DNA of 5,738 nucleotides from Candidatus Cloacimonadota bacterium. GTDB taxonomy: Bacteria; Cloacimonadota; Cloacimonadia; Cloacimonadales; Cloacimonadaceae. Shown piece after piece: positions 1-5,738 of this stretch. Below the pieces are notes generated by a model, which saw only the letters and a program-made list of their open reading frames with translations, was not told the origin of the DNA and made no database searches. Each line of letters begins with the position of its first letter. Positions within the stretch are counted from its first letter, which is position 1. The stretch covers positions 1-5,738 of the forward strand of contig JAQUJJ010000187.1 in NCBI GenBank assembly GCA_028681035.1, written 5' to 3'. A program made the translations under genes and the position numbers.

Positions 1-1
1 T

Positions 2-184
2 GTCGATAAAGCTGAGCTAACTCGCAGCTACAGCAGAAACACGAATGTGAGCGTTTCTATTGACGGTTTGAGCGTCACTTTCGGTGCAACGGCAGATTGG
101 CACGGCACAGAAACCATCACCTTCACGATCAGCGACCCAGAACTCTCTGCCAGTGAAGAAGTGGAAGTGATGGTAACCCCCGTC
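2..184 (+). repeat. Cadherin-like tandem repeat, partial first unit
   Basis: This is the last 61 codons of a 91-codon repeat unit whose start lies before the window. It differs from the next unit at 12 of 61 residues by my hand alignment. The acidic stretch 'VDEDELTLSYSGN' of the next unit appears here as 'VDKAELTRSYSRN', which loses two acidic residues and gains basic ones. The stretch around 'GATADWHGTETITF' is identical to the following unit. Confidence 0.88.
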
Positions 185-1348
185 AACGATGCTCCGACCA
201 TTGCTCTGCCAGACTCCTTCAGCTTTGAGGAAGACGGTTCACTAACAGTCGATTTCAGCTCCTGCGTAGATGATGTGGACGAAGATGAGCTTACCCTCAG
301 CTACAGCGGAAACACAAATGTGACAGTCACTATCGACGGCTTGAGCGTCAATTTCGGTGCAACGGCAGATTGGCACGGCACAGAAACCATCACCTTCAAG
401 GTCAGCGACCCAGAACTCTCTGCCAGTGACCAAGTAGACGTGATGGTAACCCCCGTCAACGATGCCCCAACCATAGCTCTGCCAGACTCCTTCAGCTTTG
501 AGGAAGACGGTTCACTAATAGTCGATTTTAGTTCCTACGTGAACGATGTGGACGAAGATGAACTAACCCTCAGTTACAGCGGAAACACCAATGTGATCGT
601 CTCTATCGACGGACTGTCGGTGACTTTCACGGCAACTCCGGATTGGCACGGCACGGAAAACCTCAGCTTCACAGTCAGTGATGGTCTTTTGACCGCCGAT
701 GACAACGTAAATGTGATCGTGACCTCGGTCATAGATCCTGCCGCCATCCTGGTAGCTCCGCTCAGCCTGGCCTATGGTGAGATCGAAATCGGCAGTACCG
801 ACATCAAGACCTTCACCATCACCAACAACGGCGAAGCCACCCTCACCGGAAATATTACCACCCCCACGGGATATAGCGTAGCCGAAGCAGGACGTTCCCG
901 CAGTGAATTCGGCATAGCCTCCGAAACCGGAAAAGCAGAGCGCAATAGCCTCAGCTATTCCGTTGCGACTGGCGTTACCAAAACCTATAGCCTCAGCTTC
1001 ACTCCCTCCGAGGTCATCGCCTACAACGGTGATGTAATAGTTACCAGCAATGACCCGGAAAACCTCACCACAAACATCTCTATCACCGGCATGGGGCAGA
1101 TCGGATGGCTGGCCAATCCCGCCATCTCCATCCTCTATGTGGATGCCGCTACCGACTATGTGAAAGTACAGTGGAATGCCATTCCTAACGCCAACTACTA
1201 CCAGGTCTGGGGCAGCGAAGATCCTTACGGGACCTTCAGCTTCCTGGGCGAAACCACCGACGCTTACTGGAATGACATGGACCTCGGCCATGCGATGCGC
1301 TTCTATAAAGTCATCGCAGCGAGTGAATCCTATCTCATCACCAAATAA
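2..1348 (+). CDS. Large cadherin-like repeat adhesin/surface protein, C-terminal part (5' end outside window)
   Basis: The frame is open from the first bases to a TAA at 1346-1348, giving 448 codons. The in-frame ATG at 47 lies inside a repeat unit and is not a credible start, so the gene begins upstream. Visible residues 1-243 are two and a third tandem 91-residue units with 'NDAPTIALP', 'EEDGSL', 'DWHGTE' and 'VSDPELSA' motifs, typical of cadherin-like/tandem-95 repeats of secreted adhesins. Residues about 249-365 ('SLAYGEIEIGSTDIKTFTI', 'SNDPENLTTNISITGMG') look like an ASH/choice-of-anchor-D beta-sandwich. Residues about 368-448 ('VKVQWNAIPNANYYQVWGSE', 'FYKVIAA') look like a fibronectin-III-type domain, which ends the protein. 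The family usually mediates surface attachment or forms extracellular structure, often with calcium. That role is inferred, and the ligand is unknown. No C-terminal membrane anchor, LPXTG or recognisable type IX sorting domain is visible. The gene is followed after 20 bases by a terminator. Confidence 0.9.
   Translation, partial: VDKAELTRSYSRNTNVSVSIDGLSVTFGATADWHGTETITFTISDPELSASEEVEVMVTPVNDAPTIALPDSFSFEEDGSLTVDFSSCVDDVDEDELTLSYSGNTNVTVTIDGLSVNFGATADWHGTETITFKVSDPELSASDQVDVMVTPVNDAPTIALPDSFSFEEDGSLIVDFSSYVNDVDEDELTLSYSGNTNVIVSIDGLSVTFTATPDWHGTENLSFTVSDGLLTADDNVNVIVTSVIDPAAILVAPLSLAYGEIEIGSTDIKTFTITNNGEATLTGNITTPTGYSVAEAGRSRSEFGIASETGKAERNSLSYSVATGVTKTYSLSFTPSEVIAYNGDVIVTSNDPENLTTNISITGMGQIGWLANPAISILYVDAATDYVKVQWNAIPNANYYQVWGSEDPYGTFSFLGETTDAYWNDMDLGHAMRFYKVIAASESYLITK
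185..457 (+). repeat. Cadherin-like tandem repeat, complete unit A (273 bp)
   Basis: This 273-bp, 91-codon unit starts at 'NDAPTIALP'. Conserved landmarks such as 'DWHG' recur exactly 273 bases apart (368 and 641), so the spacing is constant without indels. Against unit B I count 71 of 91 identical residues, with most differences in the last third. The 'NDAP' and acidic 'DVDEDEL' segments are the kind of residues that bind calcium between cadherin-like domains. Calcium binding here is inferred. Confidence 0.9.
458..730 (+). repeat. Cadherin-like tandem repeat, complete unit B (terminal, diverged 3' third)
   Basis: This is the last unit of the array, again 273 bp. Its first two thirds closely match unit A, including 'NDAPTIALPDSFSFEEDGSL'. 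The final third changes to 'ENLSFTVSDGLLTADDNV', and the next 'NDAP' is replaced by 'IDPA'. That marks the exit from the array into the ASH-like domain. Diverged terminal units are common in repeat arrays, because the edge unit recombines less. Confidence 0.9.
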
Positions 1349-1368
1349 ACAATACCAATAAACGCAAG

Positions 1369-1400
1369 CAAGCCCGGCCAGAAAGCCGGGCTTGTTGTTT
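1369..1400 (+). terminator. Rho-independent terminator after the adhesin gene
   Basis: A perfect 10-bp G+C-rich stem pairs 1369-1378 (caagcccggc) with 1385-1394 (gccgggcttg) around a 6-base loop (cagaaa). It is followed by the T-rich tail ttgttt. It starts 20 bases after the TAA of the upstream gene. The T tract is interrupted by a G, but stem strength and placement make the call good. It should insulate the downstream protease gene from read-through. Confidence 0.88.
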
Positions 1401-1682
1401 GTCCCCCAAACCATAGAGAAAGATCTGGTTCTTGAGTGGACTTTAACATAGCCGTACACTGCCATAATGGCGAAAAACCCAAGTGGAGCTGCTCCTATAT
1501 CACGACAATATCAATCTCCATTCCCCCCTATGAGGCCGTTGCCAACAGAGTGCAGCACTACAAGTTCCATAACTCTTGAAATATATATCTTGACAAATAA
1601 CCTTTATGTGTACGAGCTATATTCAAAGTAAAATTATGTGGTAATCATACAATAAAAGTATATATAAGATAAGCAGTCAATT
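1401..1682. other. Intergenic region, no convincing gene
   Basis: Between the terminator and the protease start I see no tRNA-like or other structured RNA, and no ORF with protein-family character. The first part (to about 1560) has mixed composition and contains a small palindrome, ggagctgctcc, near 1484-1494. From about 1570 to 1670 the sequence turns strongly A+T-rich with many TATA-like words, as expected of a promoter/leader region. A 54-codon ATG frame at 1467-1631 exists but looks accidental. Confidence 0.6.
1590..1623 (+). promoter_or_regulatory. Possible promoter of the subtilase gene
   Basis: A perfect TTGACA lies at 1590-1595 and a TATATT at 1618-1623, about 60-90 bases upstream of the GTG start, inside an A+T-rich block. 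The spacing of 22 bases is longer than the usual 16-18, so these may not be a functional pair. TACAAT at 1648-1653 is another possible -10 element, but it has no good -35. I also looked for the Bacteroidetes-type TTTG/TAnnTTTG arrangement and found no clear match. The position is plausible and the exact elements are uncertain. Confidence 0.25.
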
Positions 1683-4600
1683 GTGAAGAAGAAATGCTTA
1701 GTTCTGGCCTCTGTGATAATCATGTCAATGATCGCTAATCTGTTTGCCGTAGTAAGTCGCGGAGAACGCCCTTATGTAGATATTTATCAAGTGCCGAATA
1801 GTGCCATTGTTCCTGGCCTGATTCGGGTAAAGCTGAGCGATAACTACTCTCACATCAGCCTCAGCACCCGCACTCAGGATGGGCAGCTAAAGCTTAGCGG
1901 GAAAACTGAATGGGATGCCCTGTGCACGCAATATGGCGTAAGCAAGATAAATCTTCTGTTTGACTCCCCAGCCCTCGCTACCAGGTATGCGGATAGGCAT
2001 CGCGAATGGGGCTTTGACCGCTGGCTGGAACTTGAGATAGATAGCAAAGCCAATATCAGAGACATCGTGATGGAATATCGCAAGCTGAGTGATATTGTCG
2101 AATTTGCCGAGCCTGAATACAAGAAAGTACTATATGCCGATCCCAATGGCTTTGTTCCAATTAGCCGGGAAGAGCTTGAACGCTGGTCTGGCAACGACAC
2201 CCGCTTGGGTGAGCAGTGGCATTATAACAATACCGGACAGCAAGGCGGCACCGCAGGCAAAGATATCAGCCTCTTTGACGCCTGGACTATAGAAAAAGGC
2301 CATCAGGATGTGATCGTAGCGGTTATCGACGGAGGCATCCAGATCAATCATCCAGATTTAGCGGCCAATATCTGGTCTGGGGTGGGTTACAACTTTGTGA
2401 CCAATTCAACCACCATCACGGCAGATGACCATGGCACCCACGTGGCTGGCACTATAGCTGCTGTGAACAACAATGGTGCAGGTGTAGCGGGTATTGCTGG
2501 CGGCTCTTCTCCCACGAGAGGAATCAGCCTGATGTCTTGCCAAGTGTTTGAAGGCGAATCCGGAGGTGGCTTTGATGACGCCCCAGTATGGGCAGCTGAT
2601 CACGGTGCTGCAATCTCACAAAACAGCTGGGGATATAATAATGTAAACGTCTTTAATCAGACAGACCTCGATGCTATAGACTATTTTAACCTACATGGCG
2701 GCGGAACTGTACTCGACGGTGGTCTTACTATCTTCGCGGCTGGCAACGACGAGGCTTCCGGAAATTGGTACCCGGGCTGCTATAGTGGTGCTATGGCAGT
2801 AGCCGCAACAAATAATAAAGACATTATCTCCTGGTACTCAAACTATGACACCTGGGTAGAAATTTCAGCACCGGGGGGCGAAACTGCCTTTACGAATGAT
2901 CCCAAGGGCGTACTTAGTACGATTTCCGGCAATTCTTATGCCTTTTATCAGGGTACCTCCATGGCCTGTCCGCATGTTTCGGGTGTAGCAGCGCTGGTGC
3001 TGTCTTATGCACATCGAAACAATGTATCTTACACCAATACCGAATTGCGCAACCTGCTAAAAAACACCACCGACAACCATTATGCGGTGAATCCAAACTA
3101 CACAGGTAAGCTCGGAAGTGGCAGATTAAATGCTTACGCTGCCCTGTTGGCAGTTGATCCTGGACTACCCTCGGTCTCCATTACCTCTCCTGCAGATGGC
3201 AGTTTACACGATCTTGGCGCAACCATTGCGGTTACCGCTACGGCTACTGATAGTGATGGCAGCATCGCAAATGTGGCTTTTTATGCGGATGATGTCTTGA
3301 CCTTTACAGATTACAGCGCCCCTTATAGCTGGGACTGGGATACCTCTTTAGCCACTACAGGCGTCCACACTATCAAAGCCGTGGCTACAGATAATGAGAC
3401 CAAGACGGCAGAACATACTATCTCTATCAGGCTGAAAACAGGTACCCTGGAAGAGGTCACCATCGGCGCTGGCACGTCCACACAAAGCTACCCATTGGAT
3501 CGTTATTACACCTACTCCAGCCACGAAGCCATCTATCTGGCCAGTGAAGTCGGTAGGGCTGGGGCTATCCAATCCCTGGCCTATTATAAAGCTTCAGGAA
3601 GCGATACCAACCCCATCGTAGCCACCACTATCTACATGAAACACACTACTTCCAGTAGCCTCAGCACTGGCAATTACAGCCTAACTGGATACACCCTGGT
3701 CTATAGCGGGTCTTTCCCCAATATTGCCACCAGCGGATGGATGGAAGTAGATCTGGACGAGTGGTTTGATTATGATGGCACGTCTAACCTCTCAATCTTG
3801 GCAATAAAAGGGAATCAGGCTTGGACATCCTCCTATCCGAGGTGGGCATATAGCACGTCCAGCCCAAACAGGGCCAGGCAAGAACATAATGATAACTCTC
3901 AACCTACCTCACTTTCCAGCACATCAAACCTGCCCAATCTGCGCCTCAAAATCTATACTGTGCCCGTATATAACCCTCCGCAAAACCTCAGCGCCATCCC
4001 CGGTAATCAGAGTGTTACTTTGAACTGGCAGGCTCCCAATGTGAGTGTGCCCACTTCCTACACAATATACAGAGACGGTGCAATTTTGGCAGCGGTTACA
4101 GGCGCTCTTACTTATCAGGACAATGATGTGATCAATGGCACCGAGTACAGCTACTACATTGTGGCCATGTATTCTAATGTAGGTTCTGAGCCTTCAAACA
4201 CTGTGAATGCCACGCCCAATATTGTAGCCGTTCTCGGCAATGGAACTCAAACAACAGGAGGCTCGGCCTGCCCTATTAATATCGGATTAAAATCATTGCA
4301 CGGACAATCTGTATACACCAAAGCAGAACTAAATACTGCCGGTATTTTCGGCCCCATTTATATCACTGAGATTGGCTTCAATGTTGATTCTGTGTCGGCT
4401 AACAATCTGCCCAATTTTATCGTGAGGATGAAACACACTGTCGCCGTAAACGTATTAAGCTGGCAAGATCTCACCGATATGCAAACCGTATATAGTAATC
4501 TTTCCTACGCACCTCAAAAAGGCTGGGATATGCTTAGCTTCAGTAGTCCTTTCCTCTGGGATGGTGATAAAAACATCGTGCTGGATACTGCCTTTGGTTT

Positions 4601-5738
4601 ACTGGGAAGCGTCGGCACTTCCGGCAGTGTATATTTCACCACAACAAACTCTGGTTACAGATATTCGAGAGACAACTCCAGTAATCAGACCAATGTTTTT
4701 TCCGGTGGAAGCACCCATACCTACAGACCTAATCTCAAACTGGTCTTTGCTGAGTTTACTCCTCCCGAACTCACCGTACCCTTCGTAGAAGGCTTTGAAA
4801 ACGACGCTAACAATTGGGCCATGGTAAATAGCAATCAGACGAATAAATGGCACTGGGGCACCGCTACCGCCAATACCGGTACTCACAGCCTCTATATCAG
4901 CAATGATAACGGAAACAGCAACAGCTACGACGTAACCAAAACCTCTATCAGCCATTTCTACACCAATGTCAGCTTCCCAGCCAGCTCGCAGGATTTCTAC
5001 CTGCGCTTCAATTGGAAAGCCAATGGCCAGGATGCTGCAAACGACAATTTACAGGTCTATCTTACCGAGCCCTCCATCACACCTTCAGCCGGAACAGAAT
5101 TAACCACTGGAGCGCTGATATCCGGAGCTCTATCGAACTCAAACGATTGGCAAAACTACAGCATCCAGCTTCCTGCCAACCTTGCCGGAAGCACCAAACG
5201 TCTGATCTTCTCCTGGAAAAATAACAGCAGCACTGGAACCCAAGCCCCTGCAGCCATCGACAACATTCGCATTGTGGAAGCCGAGCAGCAGGATATCGCA
5301 GTAATCGTTGGCACAGAGAGCGAGATAGATCTGCCAGCGGTTACCCTCCCTGATGACACTACCATCAATGCCTCGGTAATTATCAACGGTGTGAGCGGTT
5401 CCACGGTGGATTACTGGGCTGGCTATAACTCTGTGGGAAGCAACCTCAACAATGCCGGCCTTGATATCAGGCTGATTGTGGAAAGCTTTTCCGGACCTGA
5501 ACTGACTGTTAATATTAACCACAATCTTGGCTTTATCCCACCCACTATCGCTTACAGCTTTGGTGGCGGAGCTTGGAATATGCTCACCAATCCCGGTACC
5601 TGGACTGATATTGATGCAGATTTGAACATCACAGTAGATCCACAGAGATCCAGTGAACTCATCATTGTCTTTTCAGATAGCGAGGAAAACACCCTGCCCG
5701 TTACCCTGTCTTCCTTCACTGCTGTCCATACCGGCCAG
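1683..5738 (+). CDS. Secreted subtilisin-like serine protease (peptidase S8), multidomain; 3' end outside window
   Basis: One frame runs from GTG 1683 to the window end with no stop (1352 codons). An in-frame TAA at 1665-1667 bounds it upstream. The GTG is chosen because it gives a classic signal peptide (MKKK, hydrophobic core, 'NLFA' with likely cleavage after residue 22). The ATG at 1722 would lose the charged start. No strong Shine-Dalgarno is seen. Residues about 30-165 form a propeptide ending 'IVEFAEPEYKK', like fervidolysin-type prodomains. Residues about 190-490 are the subtilase: Asp216 ('VIDGG'), His250 ('HGTHVAG'), oxyanion Asn355 ('FAAGND') and Ser426 ('GTSMACPHVSG'), so it should be an active endopeptidase. 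Next come an Ig-like domain (496-587), module copy 1 (588-763), fibronectin III (765-846), module copy 2 (847-1023), a choice-of-anchor-J-like domain (1024-1203), an unassigned beta-rich region (1204-1337), and 'LPVTLSSFTA' from 1338. It is probably exported through Sec and surface-bound or released. The substrate is unknown. Confidence 0.93.
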   Translation, partial: MKKKCLVLASVIIMSMIANLFAVVSRGERPYVDIYQVPNSAIVPGLIRVKLSDNYSHISLSTRTQDGQLKLSGKTEWDALCTQYGVSKINLLFDSPALATRYADRHREWGFDRWLELEIDSKANIRDIVMEYRKLSDIVEFAEPEYKKVLYADPNGFVPISREELERWSGNDTRLGEQWHYNNTGQQGGTAGKDISLFDAWTIEKGHQDVIVAVIDGGIQINHPDLAANIWSGVGYNFVTNSTTITADDHGTHVAGTIAAVNNNGAGVAGIAGGSSPTRGISLMSCQVFEGESGGGFDDAPVWAADHGAAISQNSWGYNNVNVFNQTDLDAIDYFNLHGGGTVLDGGLTIFAAGNDEASGNWYPGCYSGAMAVAATNNKDIISWYSNYDTWVEISAPGGETAFTNDPKGVLSTISGNSYAFYQGTSMACPHVSGVAALVLSYAHRNNVSYTNTELRNLLKNTTDNHYAVNPNYTGKLGSGRLNAYAALLAVDPGLPSVSITSPADGSLHDLGATIAVTATATDSDGSIANVAFYADDVLTFTDYSAPYSWDWDTSLATTGVHTIKAVATDNETKTAEHTISIRLKTGTLEEVTIGAGTSTQSYPLDRYYTYSSHEAIYLASEVGRAGAIQSLAYYKASGSDTNPIVATTIYMKHTTSSSLSTGNYSLTGYTLVYSGSFPNIATSGWMEVDLDEWFDYDGTSNLSILAIKGNQAWTSSYPRWAYSTSSPNRARQEHNDNSQPTSLSSTSNLPNLRLKIYTVPVYNPPQNLSAIPGNQSVTLNWQAPNVSVPTSYTIYRDGAILAAVTGALTYQDNDVINGTEYSYYIVAMYSNVGSEPSNTVNATPNIVAVLGNGTQTTGGSACPINIGLKSLHGQSVYTKAELNTAGIFGPIYITEIGFNVDSVSANNLPNFIVRMKHTVAVNVLSWQDLTDMQTVYSNLSYAPQKGWDMLSFSSPFLWDGDKNIVLDTAFGLLGSVGTSGSVYFTTTNSGYRYSRDNSSNQTNVFSGGSTHTYRPNLKLVFAEFTPPELTVPFVEGFENDANNWAMVNSNQTNKWHWGTATANTGTHSLYISNDNGNSNSYDVTKTSISHFYTNVSFPASSQDFYLRFNWKANGQDAANDNLQVYLTEPSITPSAGTELTTGALISGALSNSNDWQNYSIQLPANLAGSTKRLIFSWKNNSSTGTQAPAAIDNIRIVEAEQQDIAVIVGTESEIDLPAVTLPDDTTINASVIINGVSGSTVDYWAGYNSVGSNLNNAGLDIRLIVESFSGPELTVNINHNLGFIPPTIAYSFGGGAWNMLTNPGTWTDIDADLNITVDPQRSSELIIVFSDSEENTLPVTLSSFTAVHTGQ
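3444..3971 (+). repeat. Duplicated ~176-residue accessory module, copy 1 (protein level)
   Basis: Residues 588-763 of the protease form a beta-rich module. Landmarks are 'EAIYLASEV', 'IYMKHT', 'TLVYSG', 'GWMEVDL', 'YDGTSNLSILA' and a closing 'LPNLRLKIY'. A diverged second copy follows after the fibronectin-III domain. Similarity is seen only in protein, so the duplication is old. I know this kind of module from secreted proteins of Cloacimonadota/Bacteroidota but cannot name a function. Substrate or surface binding is a guess from its position after a protease domain. Confidence 0.65.
4221..4751 (+). repeat. Duplicated ~176-residue accessory module, copy 2 (protein level)
   Basis: Residues 847-1023 repeat the order of landmarks of copy 1: 'QSVYTKAEL' (for EAIYLASEV), 'VRMKHT' (for IYMKHT), 'QTVYSN', 'GWDMLSF', 'WDGDKNIVLD' and a closing 'RPNLKLVFA'. 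The length is nearly the same as copy 1. It starts right after the fibronectin-III domain and abuts the choice-of-anchor-J-like domain. It carries a Cys in 'SACPINIG' that copy 1 lacks. Confidence 0.62.

Noticed and set aside
2..730. Direct repeats considered as a CRISPR array or mobile element
   Set aside because: The repeats are coding, adjacent without spacers, and keep the 91-codon frame, so they are protein domain repeats.
563..1465. A 300-codon open frame on the - strand
   Set aside because: It lies almost entirely antisense to the adhesin gene, crosses the terminator, and its translation is low-complexity Gly/Val/Ile/Asp-rich without family character. It mirrors codon use on the + strand, where the repeats and domains are clear.
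1484..1494. Palindrome ggagctgctcc as an operator or hairpin
   Set aside because: Only 5 base pairs around one base; too short and not well placed relative to either gene to claim a regulatory site.
1467..1631. A 54-codon ATG frame (starts MAKNPSGAAP) in the intergenic region
   Set aside because: It has no clear ribosome binding site and no recognisable family, its composition changes midway into the A+T-rich block, and it overlaps the likely promoter of the protease gene. It is probably chance.
1874..2603. Short frames on both strands (about 65-108 codons) within the protease 5' half
   Set aside because: They are shadows of the subtilase frame, which carries the conserved active-site motifs in this stretch.
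4561..5522. Several short frames on both strands (70-127 codons) over the 3' part of the protease gene
   Set aside because: They overlap the continuous frame encoding module copy 2, the choice-of-anchor-J-like domain and the following region. None has a domain-like sequence.

Overview
The window looks like part of a bacterial genome coding for large secreted, multidomain, beta-rich surface or extracellular proteins. Both recognisable genes lie on the + strand and both are cut by a window edge. The domain mix (cadherin-like tandem repeats, an ASH/choice-of-anchor-D-like domain, a subtilisin-type protease, fibronectin type III, a choice-of-anchor-J-like domain, and an 'LPVTLSSFTA' linker) is typical of the Fibrobacteres-Chlorobi-Bacteroidetes superphylum. 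It most resembles Candidatus Cloacimonadota. This assignment rests on protein style, not on a marker gene.

Positions 2-1348 hold the 3' part of a large adhesin-like gene. It starts inside an array of 91-residue (273-bp) cadherin-like repeats, passes through an ASH-like domain, and ends in a fibronectin-III-like domain. A strong intrinsic terminator follows at 1369-1400. Positions 1401-1682 are noncoding as far as I can tell. The last 120 bases or so become very A+T-rich and probably carry the promoter of the next gene.

Positions 1683-5738 form one uninterrupted reading frame of 1352 codons that begins with GTG and runs off the window. It is easily overlooked because it has neither an ATG start at its true N-terminus nor a stop inside the window. 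It encodes a secreted subtilase (peptidase S8). The parts in order are a signal peptide, a propeptide, a catalytic domain with an intact Asp/His/Asn/Ser set, an Ig-like domain, two diverged copies of a module of about 176 residues flanking a fibronectin-III domain, a choice-of-anchor-J-like domain, an unassigned beta-rich domain, and the start of a conserved C-terminal region.

The two genes are separated by a terminator and are probably separate transcription units. Both products would act outside the cell, one as a probable adhesin or structural protein and the other as a protease with binding modules. Nothing in the sequence shows that they act together. I found no RNA gene, CRISPR array, insertion sequence, attachment site or origin.
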